DNA of 64,000 nucleotides from Ananas comosus (taxonomy: Eukaryota; Streptophyta; Magnoliopsida; Poales; Bromeliaceae). Location: NCBI RefSeq assembly GCF_001540865.1, contig NC_033629.1, forward strand, positions 2,850,144 through 2,914,143, written 5' to 3'. The position numbers and the translations under genes were made by a program. The notes under the pieces are model-generated. The model did no database searches and was not told the origin of the DNA. It saw nothing but the letters and a program-made list of their open reading frames with translations. Below, piece by piece: positions 13,031-22,951 of the stretch. The number at the start of each line of letters is the position of its first letter. The stretch's first letter is position 1.

Positions 13031-13092
<62 letters not shown>

Positions 13093-13094
<2 letters not shown>

Positions 13095-13314
13095 TTGGAG
13101 CTACTATACTCTTATGAGTATAGAGTCCTTCATACTCATAAGTTGTTTTCAATGATGGAGCTTCCGAATCGACGATCCACTCCGTTAAATATGATCTAGA
13201 GTATTAGAAACTTCTAGAAAATAAAGTTCGTAATTTTTCGAAATCATAATAAAGTTTATCAAGCGGGTATAAAATGAACGGTCAAAATCGATTATCTATG
13301 TAGTGAACATTATT
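13093..13314. mobile_element. Truncated chain-type MITE, T2 left half, interior B
   Basis: The left end ggttggagctactatactc and the small palindrome tcttatgagtat lead into interior B (aatcgacgatccactccg, taatttttcg). It stops abruptly at 13314 against a GA tract, so only about 220 of the usual 540 bp remain. Confidence 0.75.
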
Positions 13315-13332
13315 GAGAGAGAGAGAAAGAGA

Positions 13333-13560
13333 GAGTTGGGCTAGAATATTATTGATAATATTTGTCTCTTTTGCTATCAAGTTTTTAATCCTTAGATGAG
13401 AAATTGTAGGATTAGAATGATATAGTTCCTTATGGTTGAGTGGTCCCCTTAGGATTGAGTGGTCCTCACTAGATTATAATATTTAATTTGATGGTTAGAA
13501 ATTATCAAAGGGATTGATCCAATGGCTAAAAACTTGATAGTAAAAGGGGATATATAATAT

Positions 13561-13563
<3 letters not shown>
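13333..13563. mobile_element. Chain-type MITE, T1 ends, interior A
   Basis: Starts after a left GA tract with gttgggctagaatattatt and ends before a right CT tract with gatatataatattaatctc. The interior matches the copy at 12522 (ggttgagtggtccccttagg). The ends have drifted more than in neighbouring copies. Confidence 0.7.
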
Positions 13564-13633
<70 letters not shown>

Positions 13634-13658
13634 GATATATATATATACATATATATAT

Positions 13659-13900
13659 TACTATGCCATTGGAAGCATAAGGTAGTCGGTGCTTCCGATT
13701 TTTTAGCCCTTGGATCAAAGATTATACGGTTAGGATGATAGTAGTCCCTTTAGGGTTGAGTGGTCTCCCTAGGGTTGACTGGTCCCCATTGGGTAATAAT
13801 ATTAATCTAATGGTTAAAAATGATCAAGAGAGTTGATCCAAGGGCTAAAAAATTGGAAGCACCAACTATCTTATGTTTCCGATAGCATAATAGCTCTACT
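13659..13900. mobile_element. Chain-type MITE, T4 ends, interior A
   Basis: The left end ttactatgccattggaagca pairs with the right end tttccgatagcataatagct. The interior carries 'tagggttgagtggtctccc' and 'gttgatccaagggctaaaa'. It sits between TA tracts. Other T4 copies are at 25468, 33706 and 42218. Confidence 0.8.
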
Positions 13901-13918
13901 ATATATATATATATATAT

Positions 13919-14453
13919 AATTAGGCTACTATACTATCTATAGTACCGGAGCTCCGGTACTATCGTCTTGTTTTCAATCTTAGGGTGTTAAATTAACGAT
14001 CCACACCGTTAAATATGATCTAGGGTATATAAAGTTCTTAGGAATAAAATTTTAATTTTTTTCAATATCGTTTACTTAGTAAATAAATTATGTCAAAATA
14101 AACAGTGAAAATTGAATAATCTTTAAAATTTGAGCATAGAACTTTTAAATTCAAAATCAAGAATGTTAACCTTAATCTAGATAATTTAAAGTATTTTCTA
14201 TCAAAATTTGAAAAAATTTAGATTCTTCTACACCGTTAAACTTCAAACTCGCCATAATAGCCGTTGGAAATTGACAATTTTGAAATGGTTTGATCAAAAA
14301 GTAAACTATGTCGAAAAAATATAAAATTTTATTTTTAAAAATTTTAAATACCCTAAATTAGTTTTAACGGTGTGGATCGTTGATTTGATTATCCTAAGAT
14401 CGAAAACTGGACTATAGTACTGAAGCTCCGGTACTATAGATAGTATAGGAGGC

Positions 14454-14454
<1 letters not shown>
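13919..14454. mobile_element. Chain-type MITE, T3 ends, interior B, full length
   Basis: A 536-bp element between TA tracts. The left end reads aattaggctactatactatc and then a perfect 20-bp palindrome, agtaccggagctccggtact. The right end repeats that block with one base changed (actgaagctccggtact) and finishes tagtataggaggct. Interior B includes 'cgatccacaccgttaaa' on the left and 'aacggtgtggatcgttg' on the right, so the whole element can fold back. Confidence 0.85.
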
Positions 14455-14513
<59 letters not shown>

Positions 14514-14514
<1 letters not shown>

Positions 14515-14741
14515 TCCGGCTGGAATACTATAAATAGGATGAAGCATTTGGTGCTATCAAGTTTTCTGCCGTTAGATTTACCTTTTTTATCATTTTCATT
14601 CGTGCAATTATACTATTCAACTAACCACCCACTCAACCCTAGAGGGCCCACATCATTCTAGCCACACATCTTTTAATTCAATGATAGAAAACTTAATAGC
14701 ACTAAATTATTGGTGCTATTAATAGTATTCCAGCCAAGTTC
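14514..14741. mobile_element. Chain-type MITE, T1 ends, interior A inverted
   Basis: Preceded by (TA)n and a GA tract (14472-14513) and followed by (TA)n. The ends are gtccggctggaatactat and ctattaatagtattccagc. The interior is the reverse complement of the T1 copies around it (aaccacccactcaaccctag). Confidence 0.8.
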
Positions 14742-14755
14742 TATATATATATATA

Positions 14756-15080
14756 GAATCCGGCTATTATACTTTTATCAGTATTGGCTCCTTTATACTC
14801 ATAAGTTTTCGACCATTAGATTTATTTCATTGATCATTTCCACTGATTAGATCACACTATTTAACCAACTACCCACTCAATCCTAGGGGACCACTATCAT
14901 TCTAAGTGGGGAGCACCATCATCCTAACCACACATCCTATCAATTAACAGTTAAAAATTTATGAATATAAGGGGGTCTATACTCATAAGAGTATAGTAGC
15001 CCCAACCTATAGCTTGGAATATTATCAACAATACCAAGCTATTGATGCTATTAGATTTCCGGCCCTTGGACATATCAAGT
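14756..15080. mobile_element. Chain-type MITE, T2 ends with interior A, plus a T1 fragment
   Basis: 14756-15009: aatccggctattatactttt and tcataagagtatagtagccc are T2 ends, but the interior is the short type A (inverted), not the long B found with T2 at 26629. It is followed directly by a truncated T1 end (15009-15080, tagcttggaatattatcaac). The same T2/A combination occurs in the other orientation at 59167. Confidence 0.75.
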
Positions 15081-16103
15081 AGAACCTAATAGCCATTTAA
15101 AATAACTCGAAACGTTAAAAGAGTATTCTTAATATTAGCTTGCTAAAAAAGATAAATTAGAAGGCCGAAAAATTTTCAGAAGTATATAAGCAGTTGTCCC
15201 AAACATTTAATAGACGTACCACATCAAATAGAACCTGACAATTTCTCCTCTTTCTTAAAATTTCAAAGTAAATTTGTATTGGATGGATCTTGTACGGTAG
15301 TGTCATTAATTTTGGTGCTTAGACCTCTCCAACTGCCGACAAATTAAAACATTTGCTTTGTTCAAAATATTCTTCATATTAAATTGATCTACTATTATAT
15401 TTATTCACTCCAACCAAAACTATAGTATTTGCATTAAAACTAATTCTGAATTATTTTTTCTATATATAAAGTTAATTTTTACGTAATACGGTATCAGAGT
15501 CAATTCTGTGGTCTCTATATTTTTAAGTCTAATCCATTATTTTCTAAATAAAATTTTCTTAGCTTTTCTTTACCTGATTTGATTCCAATATGTCGTATAA
15601 TTCATCTGATATTTATTATACATGTTAGAAGAGTCAAAAAAAAGAGTTAAATCGATTAATGTCCTTATATTAGGGTTAGGTGGCAACCCATTTAACTCTC
15701 TATATTTTTTTAAAAAATTATTCTGAGCATAAATTCTATACAATTAAATATTTTAGCTTTTCGATCAACGTTATTATTAGTTGGTAAGTAAAATACTTCG
15801 TTCAGATGTGAAATGACATTTTTTTCAAAAAAAGCAAAAATAAAAAATGTTAAAAAAAATGTTAACTTTTATTTTGTTGTTTTTGAAAATAGATGTCGCG
15901 CCGTGACTTTCCCATGCCTTTTTTTTTTTTTTCTAATTATTTGTTTTAGTGTACATTTTATTCTCATTGACCATGTCCATCCAGTCAAGTCGTGTGCTTT
16001 TTGATTATATCCATTATTTTGTTATTAATAAAATATTCTTTATTTTACCAATTTGTACGAACTATAGTGTGTCATTTTCTTAATATTTTGCCTTTAAAAA
16101 TTT
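15081..16103. other. Intergenic DNA with an LTR-element primer-site remnant
   Basis: No gene was recognised. ggtatcagagtc at 15490-15501 matches the initiator-Met-tRNA primer-binding site of plant LTR elements, but LTR ends could not be defined. The rest is AT-rich. Confidence 0.45.
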
Positions 16104-16111
16104 GCAAATTT

Positions 16112-16270
16112 ACCAACCGTCCCTAAAGCAAGTGACGAAGAACTTGGTGGTTGATATCGGAGACCCAAATTCGAATCCTAGTTGATTCATATTTTCAGCT
16201 AAGTTTATTTTTAAATGAAATAAACGAAGCGGATAACGTGCTACCTATCTCTCTCTCTCAAAAAAAAAAA
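16112..16270 (+). mobile_element. tRNA-type SINE, copy 4, with target duplication
   Basis: accaaccgtccctaaagca at the start, attcgaatcc as B-box-like word, and ctacctatctctctctctc plus ten A at the end. The 8-bp duplication gcaaattt lies at 16104-16111 and 16271-16278. Confidence 0.87.
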
Positions 16271-16278
16271 GCAAATTT

Positions 16279-17394
16279 GTATCTTGGGATGGTTTTGCTG
16301 GCTCGTTCATGCAGGTGACGAACGATCACTGCAAGAGCTTTTCGTTGAAAAGAAAACATCAGTCTTATGACAAGTGGTATAATTTATCGATATTTAGTCA
16401 ACTAAATTAGGCCATAAAACGTGATTGCAACAAATTTAGAACATTTAAATAAGAAATTATAATAAATTAAAATTTAAAGATCAAAATGTCATGCTTCGAG
16501 TAGTTTGAGAATCAAAAGTATAATTTATCCAAAATAAATTGATATGGCACTCCACTTCTTGAGGATCACTCATCAAAGTAGTACTTTAGTCCTAACATGC
16601 TTAACTCTCTTAATATTTCTGGCCTAAACAGCATCCAAAATGTTATAATTGGATTAAGAAACTTAGTTCTATTATATCTCATACATTGAATTTTTTCAAA
16701 TTCTGAGTTCGCACACATATCTCACTACATTTCTCTCTCTCTCAAAAAAAAAAAAAAAAAAAAAAAGGAAAAAGGTTTTCAAATCACAGGACCAAACAAA
16801 ATGTACATAATTAGGCCAAATCCCATTACCATGATTGAAATTTCTCCCAAAACTTATTCACTCCTACAGTTATACATCACAAGCATTAAATTGACCTATG
16901 GACTTAAATATAGGACCTAATTATCTGCATAAGTAATTTTATTATTTTTTGGAGCTTTTACTTATTTATTCCTAACTACTATTCAAAATTTTTAAATTTA
17001 TTTATAAATTATTAAAACATCCTTCTAAACCCAAATCCTATTAGAAATTTGGGAATATTTAAAGAAATTTATAAAAATCAAGAAGGATATTTTGGTCAAT
17101 TAGAAATATATTAAATATTTTTAAAGATTTAGATGGTATATTAGATATTATCCTATACCGTAATTTTCAAACTAATGAATATTTTCGTGTTATTCTTCTC
17201 ATTAGTTACCAATTTAATTGGTGAGGAGAGTAATATGAAAATGGTTTAAAAGTACAAAACTTATGTAAACTATTTAATTATCATTTTGAATGGGTTATTC
17301 ATTTTTTTAAATTTTAATATTTAATACCTAATTTTTTTATTTGTTTGATTTGAGTCGGTTAGTTATGCTTTGACTTCAAAATTTCAGACCAGTT
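16279..17394. other. AT-rich intergenic DNA
   Basis: No gene was recognised. It contains a CT tract followed by an A run (16734-16766). A block around 16975-17160 has weak self-complementarity (acatccttctaaa and agaaggatat). Confidence 0.5.
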
Positions 17395-17763
17395 CAAAAT
17401 ATTTAAGCCCAGTCATTATTATTATCGTGTAGGTTTTATATAAACTGATCGGAATCAGTATCCGGAGCGTTACAATCAGGCGATGTGAGATTCTATAGGT
17501 GGCTCCTACGGGTTCAAGAGGTGACTCCCACCAATCCGTTGGTGTAACATTTTGTCCCGCATAGCACTTAACTCTCACACTTCTGGTTGGTAGTCGGTTC
17601 TGATACCAATTGCAACGACCTAATCCGCTAGTAATAATAAACCGTTAGGTCCAAACAACTGGCCCAAGATGCTTAAACTTAATTATTTTTATTAGCGTGT
17701 AAGTTTCATATAAACTGATCGGAATCAGTATCTCATCTGATGTAGTACTATCGGGGCGTTACA
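17395..17763 (-). mobile_element. TRIM-like miniature LTR element (minus strand)
   Basis: Read on the minus strand, one LTR runs from TGTAACGCCCCG (end at 17763) to GGTCGTTGCA (17611). It is followed at once by ATTGGTATCAGAACC (17596-17610), which fits a primer-binding site for initiator Met-tRNA. About 136 bp further on, TGTAACGCTCCGG begins a second, shortened LTR at 17474. That LTR repeats TACTGATTCCGATCAGTTTA of the first. Two LTRs around a tiny non-coding interior define a terminal-repeat retrotransposon in miniature. The 3' LTR is truncated or diverged by about 17395. Confidence 0.8.
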
Positions 17764-19800
17764 TAAACTGTCCCGAATTAAATAAATTGAGAAATCGGTT
17801 CAGATAAGTTCTGTACAGTTTTTCCTTAGAAAAATTCTACTTTATGTTTTATTATAAAGTATACATCTTACACCAAATTTTAAAATTTTAAACTTTTTTT
17901 TGGATTAATCAGGGCTTTTAAACCGCTAGCGTTTAAAATTTACATATAGATTATATGTGTATAAATAGTATTTCACTACAATTTAATTTTAAAACAACAA
18001 TTCTTTTTCCTTTTTGGGTGCAACAAAATTAGTAGTAAATGAGCTCTTGATTTGTTCTTTTCGTCCCGACTCAATTTTATCTTATTTTATCGGATTTGAT
18101 CCAAAATTATAATTATGATTGGGTGAGATTAGATTAAATGCTCGACACTAATCCAATATAAGACCCAACCTAACTTTTTAATAAATTGCAAAAATCAAAT
18201 CAAATCAAATCAAATTAAGTAGCATCAATCTTTCGATTAGGTGAAAATTTAACACCTTGCGACTCTCGACAAATAGCTTACACTATAAATATGCAAAATT
18301 CTAAATTTCTCCGGTTAATAAAAGAATAAAATATTTTTGAGTTTTTTCTGACAAAAACCCAAAATTTTTTTTTTTTTCCATTTTTGTGGCCATATTTCCC
18401 TAGTACAATTTTAGTACAAATATTAGTGGTTTTGCTGGTATAGGCCCTATCCTTATTCGGACTTGCTTGATCTAGATTCTGAAAAAGTAATTTTTACAGA
18501 ATTAATTTAGTTTAGAAAAATAATTTTTATTAAAAGTTGTGAAACGTTTGGCTGAATCTGATAGAAAAATATTTTTGCTGAAATAATTTTAGAAAGCCGT
18601 TCGTCAATTTTTTTTTGCTGAAGTAATTTTGTAATACTGTTTAATATTGGTCATTTTTAAAACTAATTAATGTTATATGCCCATATTTTAAGTTATCCAT
18701 AACTATTTTATATAACAAAAGTGTATAATATCATCTTACTCCCTTTAGAATTTTATATTCCAAATTTGACCTATGTAGTATCCTTGTATATATCTTAATA
18801 AGATGTCACAATCACATTAGTTGACATTAACTAAGTAGTTTTATCATATACCAACTTTGTTGCACAAAATTTTTAGCAATTTATCCTTTAATGTACTTAA
18901 TATATTTAGGTAAAAATATCGTGCTAGGCTGTGCCGTTGCGTGTTCGATCACAACAAATACATATGTGCTAACACATAATGGTATGAAATTTTTATTTTT
19001 TTTAGCAATAAAATATTCTAACGGTTTACTATTATATATCTTTATTAAATCTTTTGAATTTTATCAAGAAAATTATTTACTAATTTAAAAAATATAGAAT
19101 TTTGAGCAGTGTCATCGGTACGGGAGCTGTATCATGTCGAAATCTTGTTAACACGATACGGCAAGGTAGATACAAGCCAGACTGATGGATACTTAAATCC
19201 TTGATATCAAGCATGATCTTTTGTGATTCATCTTGTGCATTTCGTGTCTGTGTACGAACCTTTGGCTCTGAGTTCCTCCTCTGGCTTACTCATGATAGGT
19301 TGCTTAGGCCAGATTCGTTCGGGCTTTGGCGTGGCTTCTCTCTTTTTGCGCCAAAGTTCTTGCCCTTCTCACCGAAGCCACTGTCTTCCTACGTTGCTCA
19401 TTCTGATCCAATCATTCTGAATGCTCAGAAAAAGTAGGTGTCAATAGAGACAAAGCCAGAATTTAGGTCCTACGGGGACCAAGAATACTATAACATATTT
19501 ATCTTAAAAAAAATTACAAAATAAATTATAACAAAAGTTCGATATATAAAGCACGAATTATTCATGAAAATGTTTATACTGTAAATAGAGACCTTTATAT
19601 AATTTTTACAAAAATTGAGAGGTGCTATGGCCGTTATAGACTCCTCAATAGCTCCGTCTCTGGGTGTCGACACTAATGATGTTGAAATAAGTAAAAATAA
19701 TACATAACGCAAATCAAATACGCCCTTTATACGATCAGGTCATTTTTTTACTTGAATACTCTTTTTTTTTATTCCTAAATTTCTTAGATTTCCCACGGTA
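17764..19800. other. Intergenic DNA with degraded repeat remnants
   Basis: No intact gene was recognised. 18480-18640 has repeated 'aaaataatttttgctgaa'-like text around cgtttggctgaatc, which resembles transposon ends. 19195-19440 has a short, relatively GC-rich open stretch whose product was not recognised; it may be a decayed coding remnant. Confidence 0.45.
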
Positions 19801-20060
19801 CACGAAAGGCATAATCCCCCCTGCAGGGAATCTTCTATCGCTTTCGCGCGCTTTAGATCGGACGGCTACGGATCGTTCTATAGTTTTCATCAATCACCTG
19901 TTCCGTGCGGGTTAAAACGGTTGGGACCCCTGACGTCGCGCCACGTGTCCCATCCGACCCACGGTCCACCACGCGTGGACCCGCCGTGCTCCCCCCCTCC
20001 GCGCTAAACGACAAAAAGCCAACGAGCCCAACGTGGGGCCCACGCATATTAATTAATGCA
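19800..20060. promoter_or_regulatory. CpG-rich distal upstream island
   Basis: A sharp GC-rich island in AT-rich DNA, about 1.7 kb upstream of the DUF506 start codon. It includes TGACGTC (19931-19937) and CCACGTGTCC with a G-box core at 19942-19947, plus acgcgt and repeated CpG. These are typical bZIP-binding words. Short frames on both strands are probably incidental. The assignment to the DUF506 gene is inference. Confidence 0.45.
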
Positions 20061-20690
20061 TGCAGTGAAAATAGCATGGAGAACCCTCAGTTACAGATTA
20101 TTCTGAAATAGGTTCATCACTTTTTTTTTTTGAAAAAAATACCAGCTCAATTATTATAGTTGAGTGTTTTACAGTACATTAGCTATCAAATTTTTATAAT
20201 TAAGTAATTAAGTAATTTAGTAAATTAAAATAAGAAAAATAAGAAAAAGTTTATTAAAATTTTTTTATAGTTTACTATAATTTAATAATTTCAATTATTA
20301 TTTACAAAATAATATTAAAGCAAGTGAAGTCATCATATTTAATAAAATTTTAGTTAAAAAATTAAAAATTAAGAAGATATTAATAAAACAAATTGACAGT
20401 GAGAGGGGTGTAGTGATAATAAACTACAGTGAGAGCGTAGTCAGTCCTATAATTTATATTTTATTTTATTTTTTCGGCTGATAGCAGTTTAAACTTCTAA
20501 TAAATGTTTATTTGAGTTATTCAAATTAGTTAACTTTTATTTACTAAAGTTTTAACTAAGATTATTTTATTTGGTAAAATTGTCAATATATTCGATAAAG
20601 TTTCTACTTTATTAGCTTAAATTTTTTTCCAAAAAAGAAAAATCTAAAGTCAATGAGATATTTCGAAATAGGAAATAGGTGAGGGGTCTC
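20061..20690. other. AT-rich spacer between two GC-rich islands
   Basis: No gene was recognised. A- and T-rich text without clear repeat structure separates the distal island from the proximal promoter. Confidence 0.5.
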
Positions 20691-21391
20691 CTTACAAGTT
20701 TACCTCTTGAAAAATAAAAGACACGGTTCGTTCCAGATAACCCTCAATGTTCTTTTTATTTACCGTATATGCCACTGAAGCCCTCGACCGTTTTTCGATG
20801 CCACAGTGATATTTCCGGAAGGGCATTTACGTCATTTCGCATCACTGTACCCGCTTCCGCATTGCTGTTCCCGACGTGCCCCTCTCGCACGGGGGGAGCG
20901 AGTGACGTACACTTCTAACTCCCGTCTCGAGTTTCGTACGAAGCCCAGGGGCATTTTCGGAAATTCGTGTCGAAAAGCCGAAACCCCCGCGCGTCGTCGC
21001 CCCAGTTCGTAGCGGGCCGGACACGTGTCGGTGTCCCGAAACCGATTTGAAAAGAAACCGCTCCATAAACTCCGCCACGTAGCGAGACCACCTTCAGGTC
21101 CTTATCCTCGCCACATAGGCAGTCTCCCTGCTACGTACACCGAATCCACCACGTCATCGTGGACCGCACAGTTCTTATTTTTGTACCATCTCCCAATCGA
21201 GCTCGTCTGATGTGGTGGACTGGGTTCATGTGATTTTATTTTAATTTTATCGGTCCTCTTCTTCTTCTTAAATCCCCCCACCACCCCCTTCACACTCTCT
21301 CTCCGCTCAGAGCCCCTTCTCCACACGATCGTCGTCGAGTTGCGCCTTAAACCCTAGCGGAGAGGGGAGAGGGAGAGGGCTCGTTGATCGG
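20691..21391 (+). promoter_or_regulatory. Proximal promoter and start of leader, DUF506 gene
   Basis: GC-rich, CpG-rich DNA directly upstream of the gene. It contains the palindrome gacacgtgtc with a G-box core CACGTG at 21022-21027, a word recognised by bZIP/bHLH factors in plants. A telobox AAACCCTAG is at 21349-21357, next to a CT-rich run (21255-21330) typical of plant transcription start regions. No convincing TATA box was placed. Confidence 0.55.
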
Positions 21392-21466
21392 ATGTTTCGG
21401 GTAGCAATGGAGTCGTCTCCATTAATGATCGATGGCGATCATTTTGTTGTGATCGCGACCTTGTAG
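21392..21466 (+). promoter_or_regulatory. Upstream ORF 1 in the DUF506 leader (24 codons)
   Basis: ATG at 21392 opens a frame that closes with TAG at 21464-21466, 255 bases before the main ATG. It is in the same frame as the main ORF but cannot join it because of the stop. If transcription starts near the CT-rich run upstream, ribosomes would meet this ATG first. Confidence 0.5.
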
Positions 21467-21652
21467 TCGTCGTCGTCGTCGTCTTCGTCTTCGTGAGGGG
21501 TTTAGGTTTTCGTTTAGTGGTGGAATTCGCTTGTTGATCTCGATCGGCTTTGGTTTTTTGTTTTTTTTTTTTACCTCGATTTCGCTTTTTCGGGAGGTCC
21601 TAATTCGCGTCAGGGTTTTTCCCATCGATCGATTCGGTGTTTGGCTTGGCAA

Positions 21653-21664
21653 ATGCGGAGGTAG
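21653..21664 (+). promoter_or_regulatory. Minimal upstream ORF 2 (Met-Arg-Arg-stop)
   Basis: ATG CGG AGG TAG, 57 bases before the main start. It is followed by an in-leader (GGA)n run at about 21672-21698. Very short uORFs of this kind can lower translation of the main frame; no effect is shown here. Confidence 0.45.
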
Positions 21665-21721
21665 TGCTTCGGCGGAGGAGGAGGAGGAGGAGGAGGAGAA
21701 GTGAGGGTTTTGGGGGCGAGT

Positions 21722-22951
21722 ATGCCGTTCCAGATCAAGATCCAGCCGATGGATTCGAAACAGGCGGCGCGGGGCGATCCCGCAAAGCAGGGGGGGAGGT
21801 CGCGGCTGAAGCGGCTCTTCGAGCGCCAGTTGCCGAGCGTCCTCATGGCCGGGGGCGAGGAAAGGGAGAGGGAGAGGGAGAGGGAGAGGGAGAAGGAGAG
21901 GGACGAGGGCAAGGGCGAGGGCGAACCGAGCTCCGTGGGCCTCGACCGCATGGTGCTCAGCTTCATCGAGGAGAGCAACGATCGCCCCCCGCGGGGCCGC
22001 TGCAACTGCTTCAACGGCCACCACGACGACAGCTCCGACGACGAGCTCGACCTCTACTTCGCCGACGCCCCCCGCTCCGCCGCCGCCGCCGCCGCCGTCG
22101 CCCCCGTCGACGCCGCCGAGCTCCTCAAGGTAGGGTCCCGATCCCCTTCCCCCCTCCTTTTTTTTCCCTCGAATTAGGGTTCCGATCCTCCCCTCCCCCG
22201 ATCCCCCTGCTAGGGTTTGGTCCCCTGCACGAGCGTGGCCGAGCGCAACCTCCTCGCCGACGCCTCGAAGATCCTGGACCGTAGCAAGGGGCCCAAGGGC
22301 AAGGACAACTCCCGCTCCCTCCTCGCCGATGGCCTCAGAACCCTCGGCTACGACGCCGCCATTTGCAAATCTCGCTGGGACCGAACCCCTTCTTACCCCG
22401 CCGGTACCTCCCCACCCCTTCGTCTCCTCTCGTCGTTCTATATAACCCTCAATTCATCGAATCACGACCGCTGATCCGCGATCGGACGGCTCGCAGGGGA
22501 GCACGAGTACGTGGACGTGGTGGTGGTCCCCGGCGGCCGCCGCCTCATCGTGGAGGTGGACTTCCGCTCGGAGTTCGAGATCGCGCGGTCCACGAAGGCC
22601 TACCGCGCCGCCCTCCAATCCCTGCCGCCGATCTTCGTGGGCTCCTCCGACCGCCTCGCCCAGATCGTCTCCCTCCTCTCCGACGCCGCCCGCCTGAGCC
22701 TCAAGAAGAAGGGCCTCCACTTCCCCCCCTGGCGCAAGTCCGAGTACATGCGCGCCAAATGGCTCTCCCCCTTCCTCCGCCTCCCCGAACCCCCCCAACC
22801 ACCCCCCAAACCCGACTCCCCCACCCCCTTCGACCTGCTGCGTCTCGCCCACGCTGCCCTCCCCCCTCCCGACGACCGGATCACCGTCCTCGTCGTCTCG
22901 GCGCCGCCGCAGCCCGAAGTCGTCACTACCGGGTTCGCTTCCGATTTTTGA
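21722..22951 (+). CDS. DUF506 (PDDEXK-like) family protein, three exons
   Basis: Exons 21722-22129, 22214-22403 and 22497-22951 join in frame (GT-AG introns) into 350 residues. The start MPFQIKIQPM is the usual opening of this plant family, which is why this ATG was chosen over the upstream ones. Visible blocks: an Arg-Glu dipeptide run (residues 46-60), GLDRMVLSFIEE (73-84), RCNCFNG (93-99) followed by an acidic stretch, an Ala run (120-125), CTSVAERNLLAD (141-152), LRTLGYDAAICKSRW, and EYVDVVVVPGGRRLIVEVDF (203-222). Near the C-terminus comes KKKGLHFPPWRKSEYMRAKW. The D206 / E219-x-D221 spacing resembles the PD-(D/E)XK fold assigned to this family, but nuclease activity is not established. 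A related Arabidopsis member (RXR1) binds calmodulin and restrains root-hair growth. Codon use is extremely GC-rich compared with the surrounding DNA. Function in this plant is unknown. Confidence 0.9.

Noticed and set aside
19201..19437. Plus-strand frames of 65-78 residues with relatively balanced composition.
   Set aside because: Neither translation resembles a known family. No splice-linked neighbours or start context support a gene, so it is mentioned only as a possible remnant.
21422..22284. Long open frames overlapping the DUF506 gene in other frames and on the minus strand.
   Set aside because: They are by-products of very GC-rich coding DNA (Arg/Pro/Gly-rich translations). Only the plus-strand frame with the MPFQIKIQPM start and proper introns matches a known family.
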